Source: JACRAR01 sp041674385
Lineage (GTDB): Bacteria > Pseudomonadota > Gammaproteobacteria > Burkholderiales > Rhodocyclaceae
Direction: 5' to 3'
NCBI GenBank assembly: GCA_041674385.1
Contig: JBAYVU010000013.1
Location: 1 to 64,000 of the forward strand
Length of the DNA: 64,000 nucleotides
Positions 33,902 through 41,248 of this stretch are shown here, piece by piece. Positions within the stretch are counted from its first letter, which is position 1. The number at the start of each line of letters is the position of its first letter. The position numbers were made by a program, and so were the translations under genes. The notes under the pieces were generated by a model. It did not search any database, was not told the origin of the DNA, and saw only the letters and a list, made by a program, of their open reading frames with translations.

Positions 33902-35176
33902 ATGCCCGTATTGAAATCCACCCCCGTCATCGAATGGAACGACCAGCTGGCGACCGGCCTGGTCGTTGTGGACGCCCAGCATCGGCGGCTCATCGACATC
34001 ATCAATGAGCTGGGCCGTCTGCGCGGCCGCACCGCGTCTGTCGAAGAACTCCTTGAGGTCATCGGCGAGCTGCGCAACTACACGATCTATCATTTCCAGA
34101 CCGAAGCCGATCTGATGGAGGGCTATCCGGTCGATGAAGCCAATAAAAACTCGCATCTCAATGCTCACCAAGGTTTCGCCGAGCGTCTCGACAGTGCGGC
34201 GGGAATGGTTGCCACCAATCCCGCCGATGTGGTCGATCATCTGCTGGCCTTCCTGGTGAAGTGGCTGGTGCATCACATCACCGGCGTGGACGCCCGCATG
34301 GCCAGGGAAATCTCCGCCTTGCACGCCGGTACCAGTCCAATCGCGGCCGAAAAAAACACCTTGCACGATGCGCTGATCGATACCGTCAGCGATCTATACG
34401 ACAGCATCGGCGTGCGCACCTTCGAAATGCTGGAGCTGAACCGCCGCCTGCAGGCTTACCAGGAATTGCAGGAAGAGGAAAATGCGCTGGCCCAAGACAT
34501 CATCATGCGTTTGATGCAGCGTGGCGGGCTGTCCGATTCCAAGCTCCAGCACTGGATCGTGCCTGCCGCCACTTTCAGCGGCGACATCGTTGCCGCAACC
34601 CGTAGTCCCCGTGGGCTTCTCTATGCCATCCTGGCCGATGCCACCGGCCACGGCCTGGCGGCGGCAATCACGGTGTTGCCGGTAATGACGACGTTCTACA
34701 GCATGGCGGAACGCGATCGGCCCATTGCGGAAATGGTCGTCGAGCTCAATCGAAATTTGCACATGACCCTGCCGGTGGACAGGTTCGTTTCAGCCGCGCT
34801 GCTCTGTGTCGACGAAAAGCAGCATACTGCGGAGATATGGAACGGCGGCATGCCGGAGGTCCTGTTGTTGAGTCCGGACGGGGATTTGTTGCAGACGATT
34901 GTTTCTTCCCAGATGCCGCTGGGAATTGCGGACTTTGAGAAGGACATGGCGGCTACGCGGATTCAGTTTGCCGAGGGCAACCAGTTCGTGATGTATTCCG
35001 ATGGCTTGATCGAGGCGGTCAATCCGGCAGGCGACCCCTTTGGTTTTGCGCACCTCGTCGCGGTACTCAAAGCCGTCCCCGCCAACCAGCGGTTGACCGA
35101 GGTTCAGCATACCTTGCTGAGGCATCTCGACTCGGCGTCATCCTATGACGACATCTCCCTGCTGCTGGTCGATTGA
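33902..35176 (+). CDS. Bacteriohemerythrin domain fused to SpoIIE-type PP2C phosphatase
   Basis: A 424-residue two-domain protein. Residues about 8-140 form a bacteriohemerythrin: EWNDQLATGLVVVDAQHRRL (H27), YTIYHFQTEADLM, and LVHHITGVD, giving the His/Glu/Asp ligands of a diiron O2 site. A coiled-coil linker (NRRLQAYQELQEEENALAQD) leads to the SpoIIE phosphatase with LADATGHGLAAAI, MYSDGLIEAVN and SYDDISLLLVD. Such proteins dephosphorylate anti-sigma antagonists (STAS proteins). Oxygen or NO sensing is inferred from the hemerythrin. It is divergent from qmoA. A SpoIIAA-like protein is encoded at 45.5 kb but no kinase partner is adjacent. Confidence 0.87.
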   Translation: MPVLKSTPVIEWNDQLATGLVVVDAQHRRLIDIINELGRLRGRTASVEELLEVIGELRNYTIYHFQTEADLMEGYPVDEANKNSHLNAHQGFAERLDSAAGMVATNPADVVDHLLAFLVKWLVHHITGVDARMAREISALHAGTSPIAAEKNTLHDALIDTVSDLYDSIGVRTFEMLELNRRLQAYQELQEEENALAQDIIMRLMQRGGLSDSKLQHWIVPAATFSGDIVAATRSPRGLLYAILADATGHGLAAAITVLPVMTTFYSMAERDRPIAEMVVELNRNLHMTLPVDRFVSAALLCVDEKQHTAEIWNGGMPEVLLLSPDGDLLQTIVSSQMPLGIADFEKDMAATRIQFAEGNQFVMYSDGLIEAVNPAGDPFGFAHLVAVLKAVPANQRLTEVQHTLLRHLDSASSYDDISLLLVD

Positions 35177-35203
35177 TGGGCAGTGAAACCACATGCACCC
35201 GCT

Positions 35204-35731
35204 TCAGCTTGCGGCGCAACGGCTTAGCGTGAGAATCTCGAAGCGCATGTCGTTGAGGTCGCCCAGTATCCAAGTGGCGGCAAGCGCGCCCAAGCCGGCA
35301 ACCGTGCCGGGGTTGACCAGCCAGGTCTTGCCGCCGTAGAGGTTGTCTTGCTGAACCACCAGTGCTTCGTGGCTGTGGCCATAACAGACTAGATCGTAGT
35401 CGCCGGTGCAGGCCATGGCGTGGCCTAGGTGAGGATAGTGGGTGATGAAGATGCGTCGTCCGCCGAGTTCGATGGCCGCGTCTTGCCCATAATAATTGAG
35501 CCATCCTCCTGAATCCGAGGCGAGGCGCGCCAGAGCGACCTGATCACCGACGTTGTTGCCATGCACCACATGCAGCGGCAAATCGAGCTTCAGCGTGGCG
35601 CGCAGCGTGTTGCCGCCGATGATGTCGCCGCAGTGGATGACGGCCTCTGCGCCGTTATCCCGGGCTTCGGTTACCGCGGCGGCCAACATTTGTCCGCGGT
35701 CGTGGCTGTCGGAGACAATGCATATCTTCAT
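35204..35731 (-). CDS. YfcE/MJ0936-type metallophosphoesterase
   Basis: A 175-residue calcineurin-like phosphoesterase. The metal-ligand motifs are in order: SDSHD (7-11), HCGDIIGG, VHGNN, THYPH and YGHSH. Related small enzymes hydrolyse phosphodiesters in vitro. The physiological substrate is unknown. It converges on the hemerythrin-SpoIIE gene with 27 bases between the stops and has no obvious operon partner. Confidence 0.88.
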   Translation of the reverse strand: MKICIVSDSHDRGQMLAAAVTEARDNGAEAVIHCGDIIGGNTLRATLKLDLPLHVVHGNNVGDQVALARLASDSGGWLNYYGQDAAIELGGRRIFITHYPHLGHAMACTGDYDLVCYGHSHEALVVQQDNLYGGKTWLVNPGTVAGLGALAATWILGDLNDMRFEILTLSRCAAS

Positions 35732-35910
35732 TCGGGTGGACGGCTGTGACTCGGGAGAGTGATGCCGGACTCTACCCCGCTTCCGCCAGTTTCAACAATC
35801 ACCATTGCTTATCAGGAAATAAAAATTATCCCTTAGAGCCAGGGGATGCGGCTGGGAGCGAACTCGGCGGGCGAATATAATCCGCTACATTTCCATTTGC
35901 AAAATTCCCC

Positions 35911-37227
35911 ATGCCGCTAGCCAGTATCGAATCGCTCGACCACGAAGGTCGCGGCATCGCCCATGTCGAGGGCAAAGCCATTTTCATCGAGGGTGCCCTA
36001 CCCGGCGAGACCGCCGAATACTCGAGCTATCGCAAGAAGCCCAGTTACGAGAAAGCGCACGCGACGGTTATCCTCAAGTCGTCCAGTCAGCGTGTCGTCC
36101 CGCGTTGCCGGCATTTCGGCGTTTGCGGCGGTTGCAGCATGCAGCACCTGCAACCGACGGCGCAGGCTGCCGCCAAGCAGCGCGTGTTGGAAGACGCCTT
36201 CTGGCATATCGCGCGACTGTATCCGGAAGAGCTTTATCCCGTGATTTACGGACCGGCCTGGGGCTATCGTTATCGTGCGCGGCTGTCGGCGCGCTTTGTG
36301 CCCAAAAAGGGCGGGGCATTGGTTGGCTTCCATGAATGCCGCAGCAGCTATGTTGCCGACATGGATAGCTGCGAGGTGCTGCCGCCGAAGATTTCGGGGT
36401 TGTTGCGTCCTTTGCGCGATCTGGTCGACGGCCTGTCGCAGCCTGAACGATTGCCGCAAATCGAGGTGTCGATCGGCGATATCGAACAGGCGGGCCAGTG
36501 TGTCCTGGTACTGCGCATCCTGCAAGCCTTGACGCCGGAAGACGAGGCGCTGCTGCGAATTTTCTCCGAGCGCCACGGCGTGGTGTTTCATCTGCAACCG
36601 GGCGGTCTCGACAGCGTCGTCTTGTTTCATCCGCCGGATGCCCCGCCGCTGGCTTATACGCTGCCGGAGTTTGGCCTTGAAATGCGCTTTGCCCCGACCG
36701 ATTTCACCCAGGTCAACCAGGCGGTCAACCGCATGCTGGTGCGTCGCGCCATGGCCCTGCTGGCGCCTCGGCCAGGGGAGAGGATTGCCGACATGTTCTG
36801 CGGCTTGGGCAATTTCACTTTGCCGATCGCGAAGGGTGGCGCCCAAGTCATTGGGGTGGAGGGCAGCCGCGTGCTGGTCGAGCGCGCCCGCGCCAATGCA
36901 CAGTTGAACGGTCTGGAGGCAAGTACCGAGTTCCGGGTTGCCAACCTGTTCGAGGCGACGCCGGAAGCGCTGGCCGACCTGGGTCGCTGCGACAAGATGT
37001 TGATCGATCCGCCGCGTGAGGGCGCCATCGCCTTGGTCAAGGCTATCGGCGGGCTGGGCGCCGCCGCGCCGGGACGCATTGTCTATGTCTCGTGCAGCCC
37101 AGCGACGCTGGCGCGTGATGCGGAGGTGCTGGTACATGAACTGGGATATCGCTTGCGCGGCGCCGGCATCGCCAACATGTTTCCGCAGACCTCGCACGTC
37201 GAATCGATTGCGCTGTTCGAAAGATAG
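35911..37227 (+). CDS. rlmD: 23S rRNA (uracil(1939)-C(5))-methyltransferase RlmD
   Basis: A 438-residue SAM-dependent RNA methyltransferase with an N-terminal TRAM domain (LDHEGRGIAHVEGKAIFIEGALPG region). The iron-sulfur ligands are CRHFGVCGGCSMQH. The catalytic part has DMFCGLGNFTLPIA for SAM binding, and IDPPREGA and VYVSCSPATLARD with the nucleophilic cysteine. It ends with a hairpin terminator shared with the convergent BI-1 gene. ATG at 35911 begins MPLASIESLDHEG; start codons further upstream are not needed. Confidence 0.95.
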   Translation: MPLASIESLDHEGRGIAHVEGKAIFIEGALPGETAEYSSYRKKPSYEKAHATVILKSSSQRVVPRCRHFGVCGGCSMQHLQPTAQAAAKQRVLEDAFWHIARLYPEELYPVIYGPAWGYRYRARLSARFVPKKGGALVGFHECRSSYVADMDSCEVLPPKISGLLRPLRDLVDGLSQPERLPQIEVSIGDIEQAGQCVLVLRILQALTPEDEALLRIFSERHGVVFHLQPGGLDSVVLFHPPDAPPLAYTLPEFGLEMRFAPTDFTQVNQAVNRMLVRRAMALLAPRPGERIADMFCGLGNFTLPIAKGGAQVIGVEGSRVLVERARANAQLNGLEASTEFRVANLFEATPEALADLGRCDKMLIDPPREGAIALVKAIGGLGAAAPGRIVYVSCSPATLARDAEVLVHELGYRLRGAGIANMFPQTSHVESIALFER

Positions 37228-37249
37228 CACCGTTCTCCGGCCAGAAACG

Positions 37250-37275
37250 ACAAAGGCGACCGGAGTCGCCTTTGT
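37250..37275. terminator. Bidirectional hairpin between rlmD and the BI-1 gene
   Basis: An 11-base perfect stem ACAAAGGCGAC / GTCGCCTTTGT with a CGGA tetraloop. It lies between two converging genes. The T-rich arms on both strands fit a shared terminator. Confidence 0.78.
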
Positions 37276-37295
37276 CCCAGTTGCGGCGTTGCGGC

Positions 37296-37991
37296 TTAGT
37301 CGCGCTGGCCGGTGAATGCCATCAACAGGCTCAGCAGGTTGACGAAAATATTGTAGATATCCAAGTACACCTTGAGTGTTGCGCTGATGTAGTTGGTTTC
37401 GCCGCCTTGTACGATGCTGTTGATGTCGAAGAGAATGTAGGCGGAGAAGATGACTACCGCCAATGCCGAGATGACCAAGGACAGCAGCGGAATCTGGAAG
37501 AAGGCGTTCGCCAGCGCCGCTACCAGGATCAGGATCATGCCGGCAAACAGGAACTTGCCGATGTTGCTGAAGTCGCGCTTGGTGGTCGAGGCGATTCCCG
37601 CCAGTGTGACGAAAATGGCGCCCGTGCCGCCGGCTGCCAGCGCAATCAGCGTGCCGCCGTTGGAAAAGCCCAAGGCAACGCGCAGCAGACCCGACAACAT
37701 CAGCCCCATGAAGAAAGTGAAGCCGAGCAGCAAAGCTACCCCGAGGCCGCTGTTCTTGTTCTTTTCGATGCCCCACATGAAGCCCCAGGCGATGCCGAGA
37801 AACAGCAGAAACCCGATCACCGGGCTGCCGGCGAAGAACGAAAAGCCCACTTGAACACCGATCAATGCGCCGAGCACGGTCGGTATCATCGACAGTGCCA
37901 GCAAGAAATAAGTATTGCGCAAGACGCGATGCTGCTGCAGGGCGACGCCCTGTATTACATTGGTTTGGCCCCAACTGTGGTCTTGTTGCAT
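37296..37991 (-). CDS. Bax inhibitor-1/YccA family membrane protein
   Basis: A 231-residue protein with seven hydrophobic segments, matching the BI-1/YccA/YbhL family. Conserved pieces are VLRNTYFLLALSMIPT at the start, the helix-rich GFTFFMGLMLSG, and the C-terminal DIYNIFVNLLSLLMAF. YccA in E. coli modulates FtsH; other members act as pH-sensitive calcium leaks. The role here is not defined. It converges on rlmD and is divergent from rpsP. Confidence 0.9.
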   Translation of the reverse strand: MQQDHSWGQTNVIQGVALQQHRVLRNTYFLLALSMIPTVLGALIGVQVGFSFFAGSPVIGFLLFLGIAWGFMWGIEKNKNSGLGVALLLGFTFFMGLMLSGLLRVALGFSNGGTLIALAAGGTGAIFVTLAGIASTTKRDFSNIGKFLFAGMILILVAALANAFFQIPLLSLVISALAVVIFSAYILFDINSIVQGGETNYISATLKVYLDIYNIFVNLLSLLMAFTGQRD

Positions 37992-38134
37992 AAGGTGTTT
38001 TCCTCCGGTGAATTAACGATCTAATGCTAAGACTAGCGGATACACATGAAAGTTTCAATGATTTATGCGTCTTTGCCGTGCGTGGTGCCGCGCCAAGCAA
38101 CCGTGCTTGGCGTGCGATGGGTTCGGCCAGTCGA

Positions 38135-38163
38135 TTGATTTTGACGGAATTTTCGCGTATATT
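38135..38163 (+). promoter_or_regulatory. Sigma70-like promoter for the rpsP operon
   Basis: TTGATT (38135-38140) and TATATT (38158-38163) are separated by 17 bases, about 49 bases upstream of rpsP. Confidence 0.6.
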
Positions 38164-38211
38164 CTCCAGTCTTTCCGATTTCGGATCCCGGATTATTAGA
38201 GGTAAAGTTCA

Positions 38212-38475
38212 ATGGTTGTCATTCGTCTCGCCCGCAGCGGCGCCAAGAAGCGCCCGTTTTACAACATGGTGGTGACCGATTCGCGCAATCGCCGCGATGG
38301 CCGCTTTGTCGAGCGTATCGGTTTTTACAATCCGGTCGCTGCCGCAAACGAGCCGGGTCTGCGCGTGGATATGCAGCGCCTTGCCTACTGGCAAGGCCAT
38401 GGCGCCCAACTGTCGCCGACCGCCGCCCGCCTGGTCAAACAATTCGGCGCGCCGGCTGCTGCTCAGGCTGCCTGA
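38212..38475 (+). CDS. rpsP: 30S ribosomal protein S16
   Basis: An 87-residue ribosomal protein with the standard start MVVIRLARSGAKKRPFYNMVV and RFVERIGFYNP. The alanine-rich tail APAAAQAA is common in betaproteobacteria. ATG at 38212 is preceded by AGAGG. It opens the conserved rpsP-rimM-trmD-rplS operon. Confidence 0.98.
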   Translation: MVVIRLARSGAKKRPFYNMVVTDSRNRRDGRFVERIGFYNPVAAANEPGLRVDMQRLAYWQGHGAQLSPTAARLVKQFGAPAAAQAA

Positions 38476-38494
38476 GGTCGATCAAGCGGCAGGG

Positions 38495-39019
38495 ATGGCC
38501 CGGGGCATGATCGTCCTGGGGCGTATCGCCGGCCCTTACGGGTTGCACGGGTGGGTCAAGCTGAACGCCTATGGCGACGACTTCGACGCCTTGGGTGAAA
38601 TGCCGCAGTGGTGGTTGGGCAGCGATAGTGCGGGTGAGGTGTGGAACCCTTATGCATTGAAAGCGCTCAAGCAGCATGGCAAGGGTTGGGTGGCCAAGTT
38701 CGCCGGGGTGGATGATCGCAACGCCGCGGAAGCCATTGATGACCTTTACATCGCCGCGCCGCGCAATGCGCTGCCGAAGACCGCCGCGGACGAGTTTTAC
38801 TGGGCCGATCTGGTTGGCCTGGAAGTGGTGAATATCCAGGGTGAGCGGCTGGGTAAGGTGACCAGGCTGCTTTCTGGTAGCGCACATGAAGTGCTTTGCG
38901 TGGGCGACGGCGAAGGCGGAGAAATGCAGGAACGCCTGCTGCCTTTCGTGGCGCAGGTCGTGAAAAGCGTGGATACGGCAAACGGTACGATCCGCGTCGA
39001 ATGGGGGGTCGATTGGTGA
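38495..39019 (+). CDS. rimM: Ribosome maturation factor RimM
   Basis: A 174-residue 30S maturation factor that binds S19. The N-terminal barrel shows VLGRIAGPYGLHGWVKL and the PRC-barrel shows FYWADLVGLEVVNIQGERLG and LPFVAQVVKSVD. The start is ATG at 38495 or ATG at 38507; the first has a GGCAGGG region upstream at short spacing. It lies 19 bases after rpsP and its stop overlaps the trmD GTG start. Confidence 0.95.
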   Translation: MARGMIVLGRIAGPYGLHGWVKLNAYGDDFDALGEMPQWWLGSDSAGEVWNPYALKALKQHGKGWVAKFAGVDDRNAAEAIDDLYIAAPRNALPKTAADEFYWADLVGLEVVNIQGERLGKVTRLLSGSAHEVLCVGDGEGGEMQERLLPFVAQVVKSVDTANGTIRVEWGVDW

Positions 39020-39783
39020 CAACTTCGGTATCCCCCGGATTCGATGTGATCACGCTGTTTCCCGAGATGTTCACGGCGGTGACGCAGTCGGGGATTTCCC
39101 GGCGCGCGCTGGAAAACGGTTTGTGGCGGCTGAATTGCTGGAATCCGCGCGATTTTGCCGAGGACAATTACCGTAGCGTCGATGACCGGCCCTACGGTGG
39201 CGGCCCCGGCATGGTGATGTTGCCGGCGCCGCTGGAAAAGGCGATCGCCGCAGCCCAAGCCCGGCGGCGCGAGGCGGGCGAGGAAGAGGCGAAAGTGATT
39301 TATTTTTCGCCGCAGGGCAGGACGCTGACGCATGCGCGGGTGATGCAACTGGCGCAGACAAGCGGAGCGATCCTGCTGTGCGGACGATATGAAGGCGTGG
39401 ATGAACGTTTGATCGAGCATTGCGTGGATGAGGAGATATCGCTCGGCGATTTCGTTCTCTCCGGCGGCGAGATTGCCGCGTTGGCCTTGATCGACGCGAC
39501 GGTGAGACAGTTGCCGGGCGCGTTGAACGATGCCGATTCGGCGGGCGAAGAATCCTTCGTCCATGGTTTGCTGGATTGTCCGCATTACACGCGGCCCGAG
39601 GAATACCAAGGGATGCGGGTGCCGGAGGTGCTGCTCTCCGGCAACCATGAGAAGATCCGGCGCTGGCGCCTGAAACAGGCGCTGGGGCGGACCTGGCGGC
39701 GACGGCCCGAGCTCATTGAGCAACGGCTGTTGAGCCGCGAAGAAGCAAACCTGCTGGAGGAATTTCGGCGGGAGCAGTCGTAA
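39016..39783 (+). CDS. trmD: tRNA (guanine(37)-N1)-methyltransferase
   Basis: A 255-residue SPOUT-class methyltransferase that modifies G37 of tRNAs reading CUN, CCN and CGG codons to prevent frameshifting. Hallmarks are FDVITLFPEMF, RPYGGGPGMVM, CGRYEGVDERL and GDFVLSGGE in the trefoil knot. I chose GTG at 39016, which overlaps the rimM stop by four bases, has a GGGGG site upstream and gives the E. coli length; ATG at 39001 is the alternative and would add 5 residues. Confidence 0.95.
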   Translation: MTTSVSPGFDVITLFPEMFTAVTQSGISRRALENGLWRLNCWNPRDFAEDNYRSVDDRPYGGGPGMVMLPAPLEKAIAAAQARRREAGEEEAKVIYFSPQGRTLTHARVMQLAQTSGAILLCGRYEGVDERLIEHCVDEEISLGDFVLSGGEIAALALIDATVRQLPGALNDADSAGEESFVHGLLDCPHYTRPEEYQGMRVPEVLLSGNHEKIRRWRLKQALGRTWRRRPELIEQRLLSREEANLLEEFRREQS

Positions 39784-39928
39784 GACGGGTTCGGCGAGGA
39801 TAGAGTAAAAGCCAAGCTCGCCGTGTATCCCGAAGTCCGGGATGCCGGAGAAACTAAGCGCGCGCATCAGTGCTCTCGTCGCTGCTCTGCGCGAACGGCC
39901 AATGGCCATGACTTGATGGAGTAATGAA
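39784..39928 (+). promoter_or_regulatory. Structured leader between trmD and rplS
   Basis: The 145-base interval contains three perfect hairpins on the coding strand: CGGCGAG / CTCGCCG (39792-39823), ATCCCG / CGGGAT (39827-39843) and GGCCA / TGGCC (39897-39907). L19 leaders that regulate rplS are known in Firmicutes. Whether this is a comparable element, or an mRNA processing or attenuation site, is inference. No T-rich terminator tail is visible. Confidence 0.4.
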
Positions 39929-40294
39929 ATGGATTTGATTGCACAACTCGAACAAGAAGAAATCGCCCGCTTGGGCAAGACCATCCCCGACTTTTCCCCG
40001 GGCGACACAGTCGTCGTCCAGGTGAAGGTCAAGGAAGGCACGCGCGAACGTACCCAGGCTTACGAAGGCGTGGTGATTGCCAAGCGCAACCGCGGCCTGA
40101 ATTCCAGTTTCATCGTACGCAAGATTTCCGCAGGCGAAGGCGTCGAACGTACCTTCCAGAGCTACTCGCCGCTGATCGCCGGCATCGAGGTCAAGCGCCG
40201 CGGTGCGGTGCGTCGCGCCAAGCTTTACTACTTGCGCGATCGCTCCGGCAAGTCGGCGCGCATCAAGGAAAAGCTGACCCGGCGCCAGTCCTGA
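39929..40294 (+). CDS. rplS: 50S ribosomal protein L19
   Basis: A 121-residue large-subunit protein at the 30S-50S interface. The start MDLIAQLEQEEIARLGK, GDTVVVQVKVKEG and the end YLRDRSGKSARIKEKL are family standard. It is the last gene of the rpsP operon but sits 145 bases after trmD behind a structured leader. Confidence 0.98.
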   Translation: MDLIAQLEQEEIARLGKTIPDFSPGDTVVVQVKVKEGTRERTQAYEGVVIAKRNRGLNSSFIVRKISAGEGVERTFQSYSPLIAGIEVKRRGAVRRAKLYYLRDRSGKSARIKEKLTRRQS

Positions 40295-40310
40295 GCGAAC
40301 GAGGGAACTC

Positions 40311-40333
40311 CGGGAGCGAGCCGCTCGCTCCCG
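40311..40333. terminator. Hairpin between rplS and folE2
   Basis: A perfect 9-base stem GGGAGCGAG / CTCGCTCCC with a CCG loop. It lies between the stops of two convergent genes. It lacks a good T tract on either strand, so it may work as a weak or Rho-assisted terminator. Confidence 0.6.
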
Positions 40334-40334
40334 C

Positions 40335-41141
40335 TTAAAAGGTCCGCTTGTCCATCTCGATCAGGGCGTAGGCCGAATGATTGTGGATGGACTCGAAATT
40401 TTCGGCTTCCACGATATAGGCATCGATGCGATTGTCGGCATTGAGTACGCCGGCCACGTCGCGCACGATGTCTTCGACGAACTTCGGATTGTCGTAGGCG
40501 CGCTCGGTCACATATTTCTCGTCGGGGCGCTTGAGCAGGCCATATAAATCGCAGGAAGCCTGGACTTCGACCATTTGCACGAGTTCCTCGATCCAGATGA
40601 AAGCGTTGGTCGTCGCGGTGATCGTGACATGCGAGCGCTGATTATGCGCACCACGCTCGGAGATTTTTTTTGAGCAGGGACAAAGACTGGTCGCCGGCAC
40701 CACCACCTTGGTGGTCTGGCGATATTTGCCGCCTGCGAGAATCTCGCCGACAAAGCTGACTTCATAGTCCATCAGGCTCTTGACCCGGGAGACCGGTGCC
40801 CGCTTGTTGATGAAATAAGGGAAACTCATTTCGATATGGCCGGTTTCGGCTTCCAGCCTTACCACCATATTCCGCAGCATCGATTCGAAATTTTCCACCG
40901 ATACTTCGCGCTCGTTGGTGTTGAGTATCTCGACGAAACGAGACATGTGCGTGCCCTTGAAGTTATGCGGCAGGCCGACGTACATGTTGAACACGGCGAT
41001 CGTGTGCTGAACGCCGCCGCTCTTGTCGAGTACCTTGACCGGGTGGCGGATGCTCTTGATGCCGACCTGGTTGATGGGCAACTGTCGTGAATCGGCACTG
41101 TTTTGTACGTCCGGTATGGCCATAATATCCCTGCAATTCAT
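40335..41141 (-). CDS. folE2: GTP cyclohydrolase FolE2
   Basis: A 268-residue type IB GTP cyclohydrolase, an alternative to FolE. It makes 7,8-dihydroneopterin triphosphate for folate and queuosine precursors. Conserved pieces are FNMYVGLPHNFKGTHMSRF, the catalytic cysteine region SLCPCSKKISERGAHNQRSHV and ESIHNHSAYA. ATG at 41141 is preceded by GGAGGG. No Zur box is evident, so zinc regulation cannot be claimed. It is 107 bases downstream of dxs on the same strand. A queG gene (queuosine) lies at 47.7 kb. Confidence 0.95.
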   Translation of the reverse strand: MNCRDIMAIPDVQNSADSRQLPINQVGIKSIRHPVKVLDKSGGVQHTIAVFNMYVGLPHNFKGTHMSRFVEILNTNEREVSVENFESMLRNMVVRLEAETGHIEMSFPYFINKRAPVSRVKSLMDYEVSFVGEILAGGKYRQTTKVVVPATSLCPCSKKISERGAHNQRSHVTITATTNAFIWIEELVQMVEVQASCDLYGLLKRPDEKYVTERAYDNPKFVEDIVRDVAGVLNADNRIDAYIVEAENFESIHNHSAYALIEMDKRTF

Positions 41142-41248
41142 GGGATGCCCTCCTAGGTTGGGTGGGAAGGTCGAGCTTCGTTGGCGATTACCTGCCGACT
41201 TAAGGCGCCCCTGTACCACCCCTATTCTAGCAATCCCGACAAAATCAA

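Noticed and set aside
35998..38100. A 700-codon antisense frame across rlmD and the BI-1 gene
   Set aside because: It spans two real genes in other frames and has no domain. The BI-1 gene is on the same strand but in a different frame.
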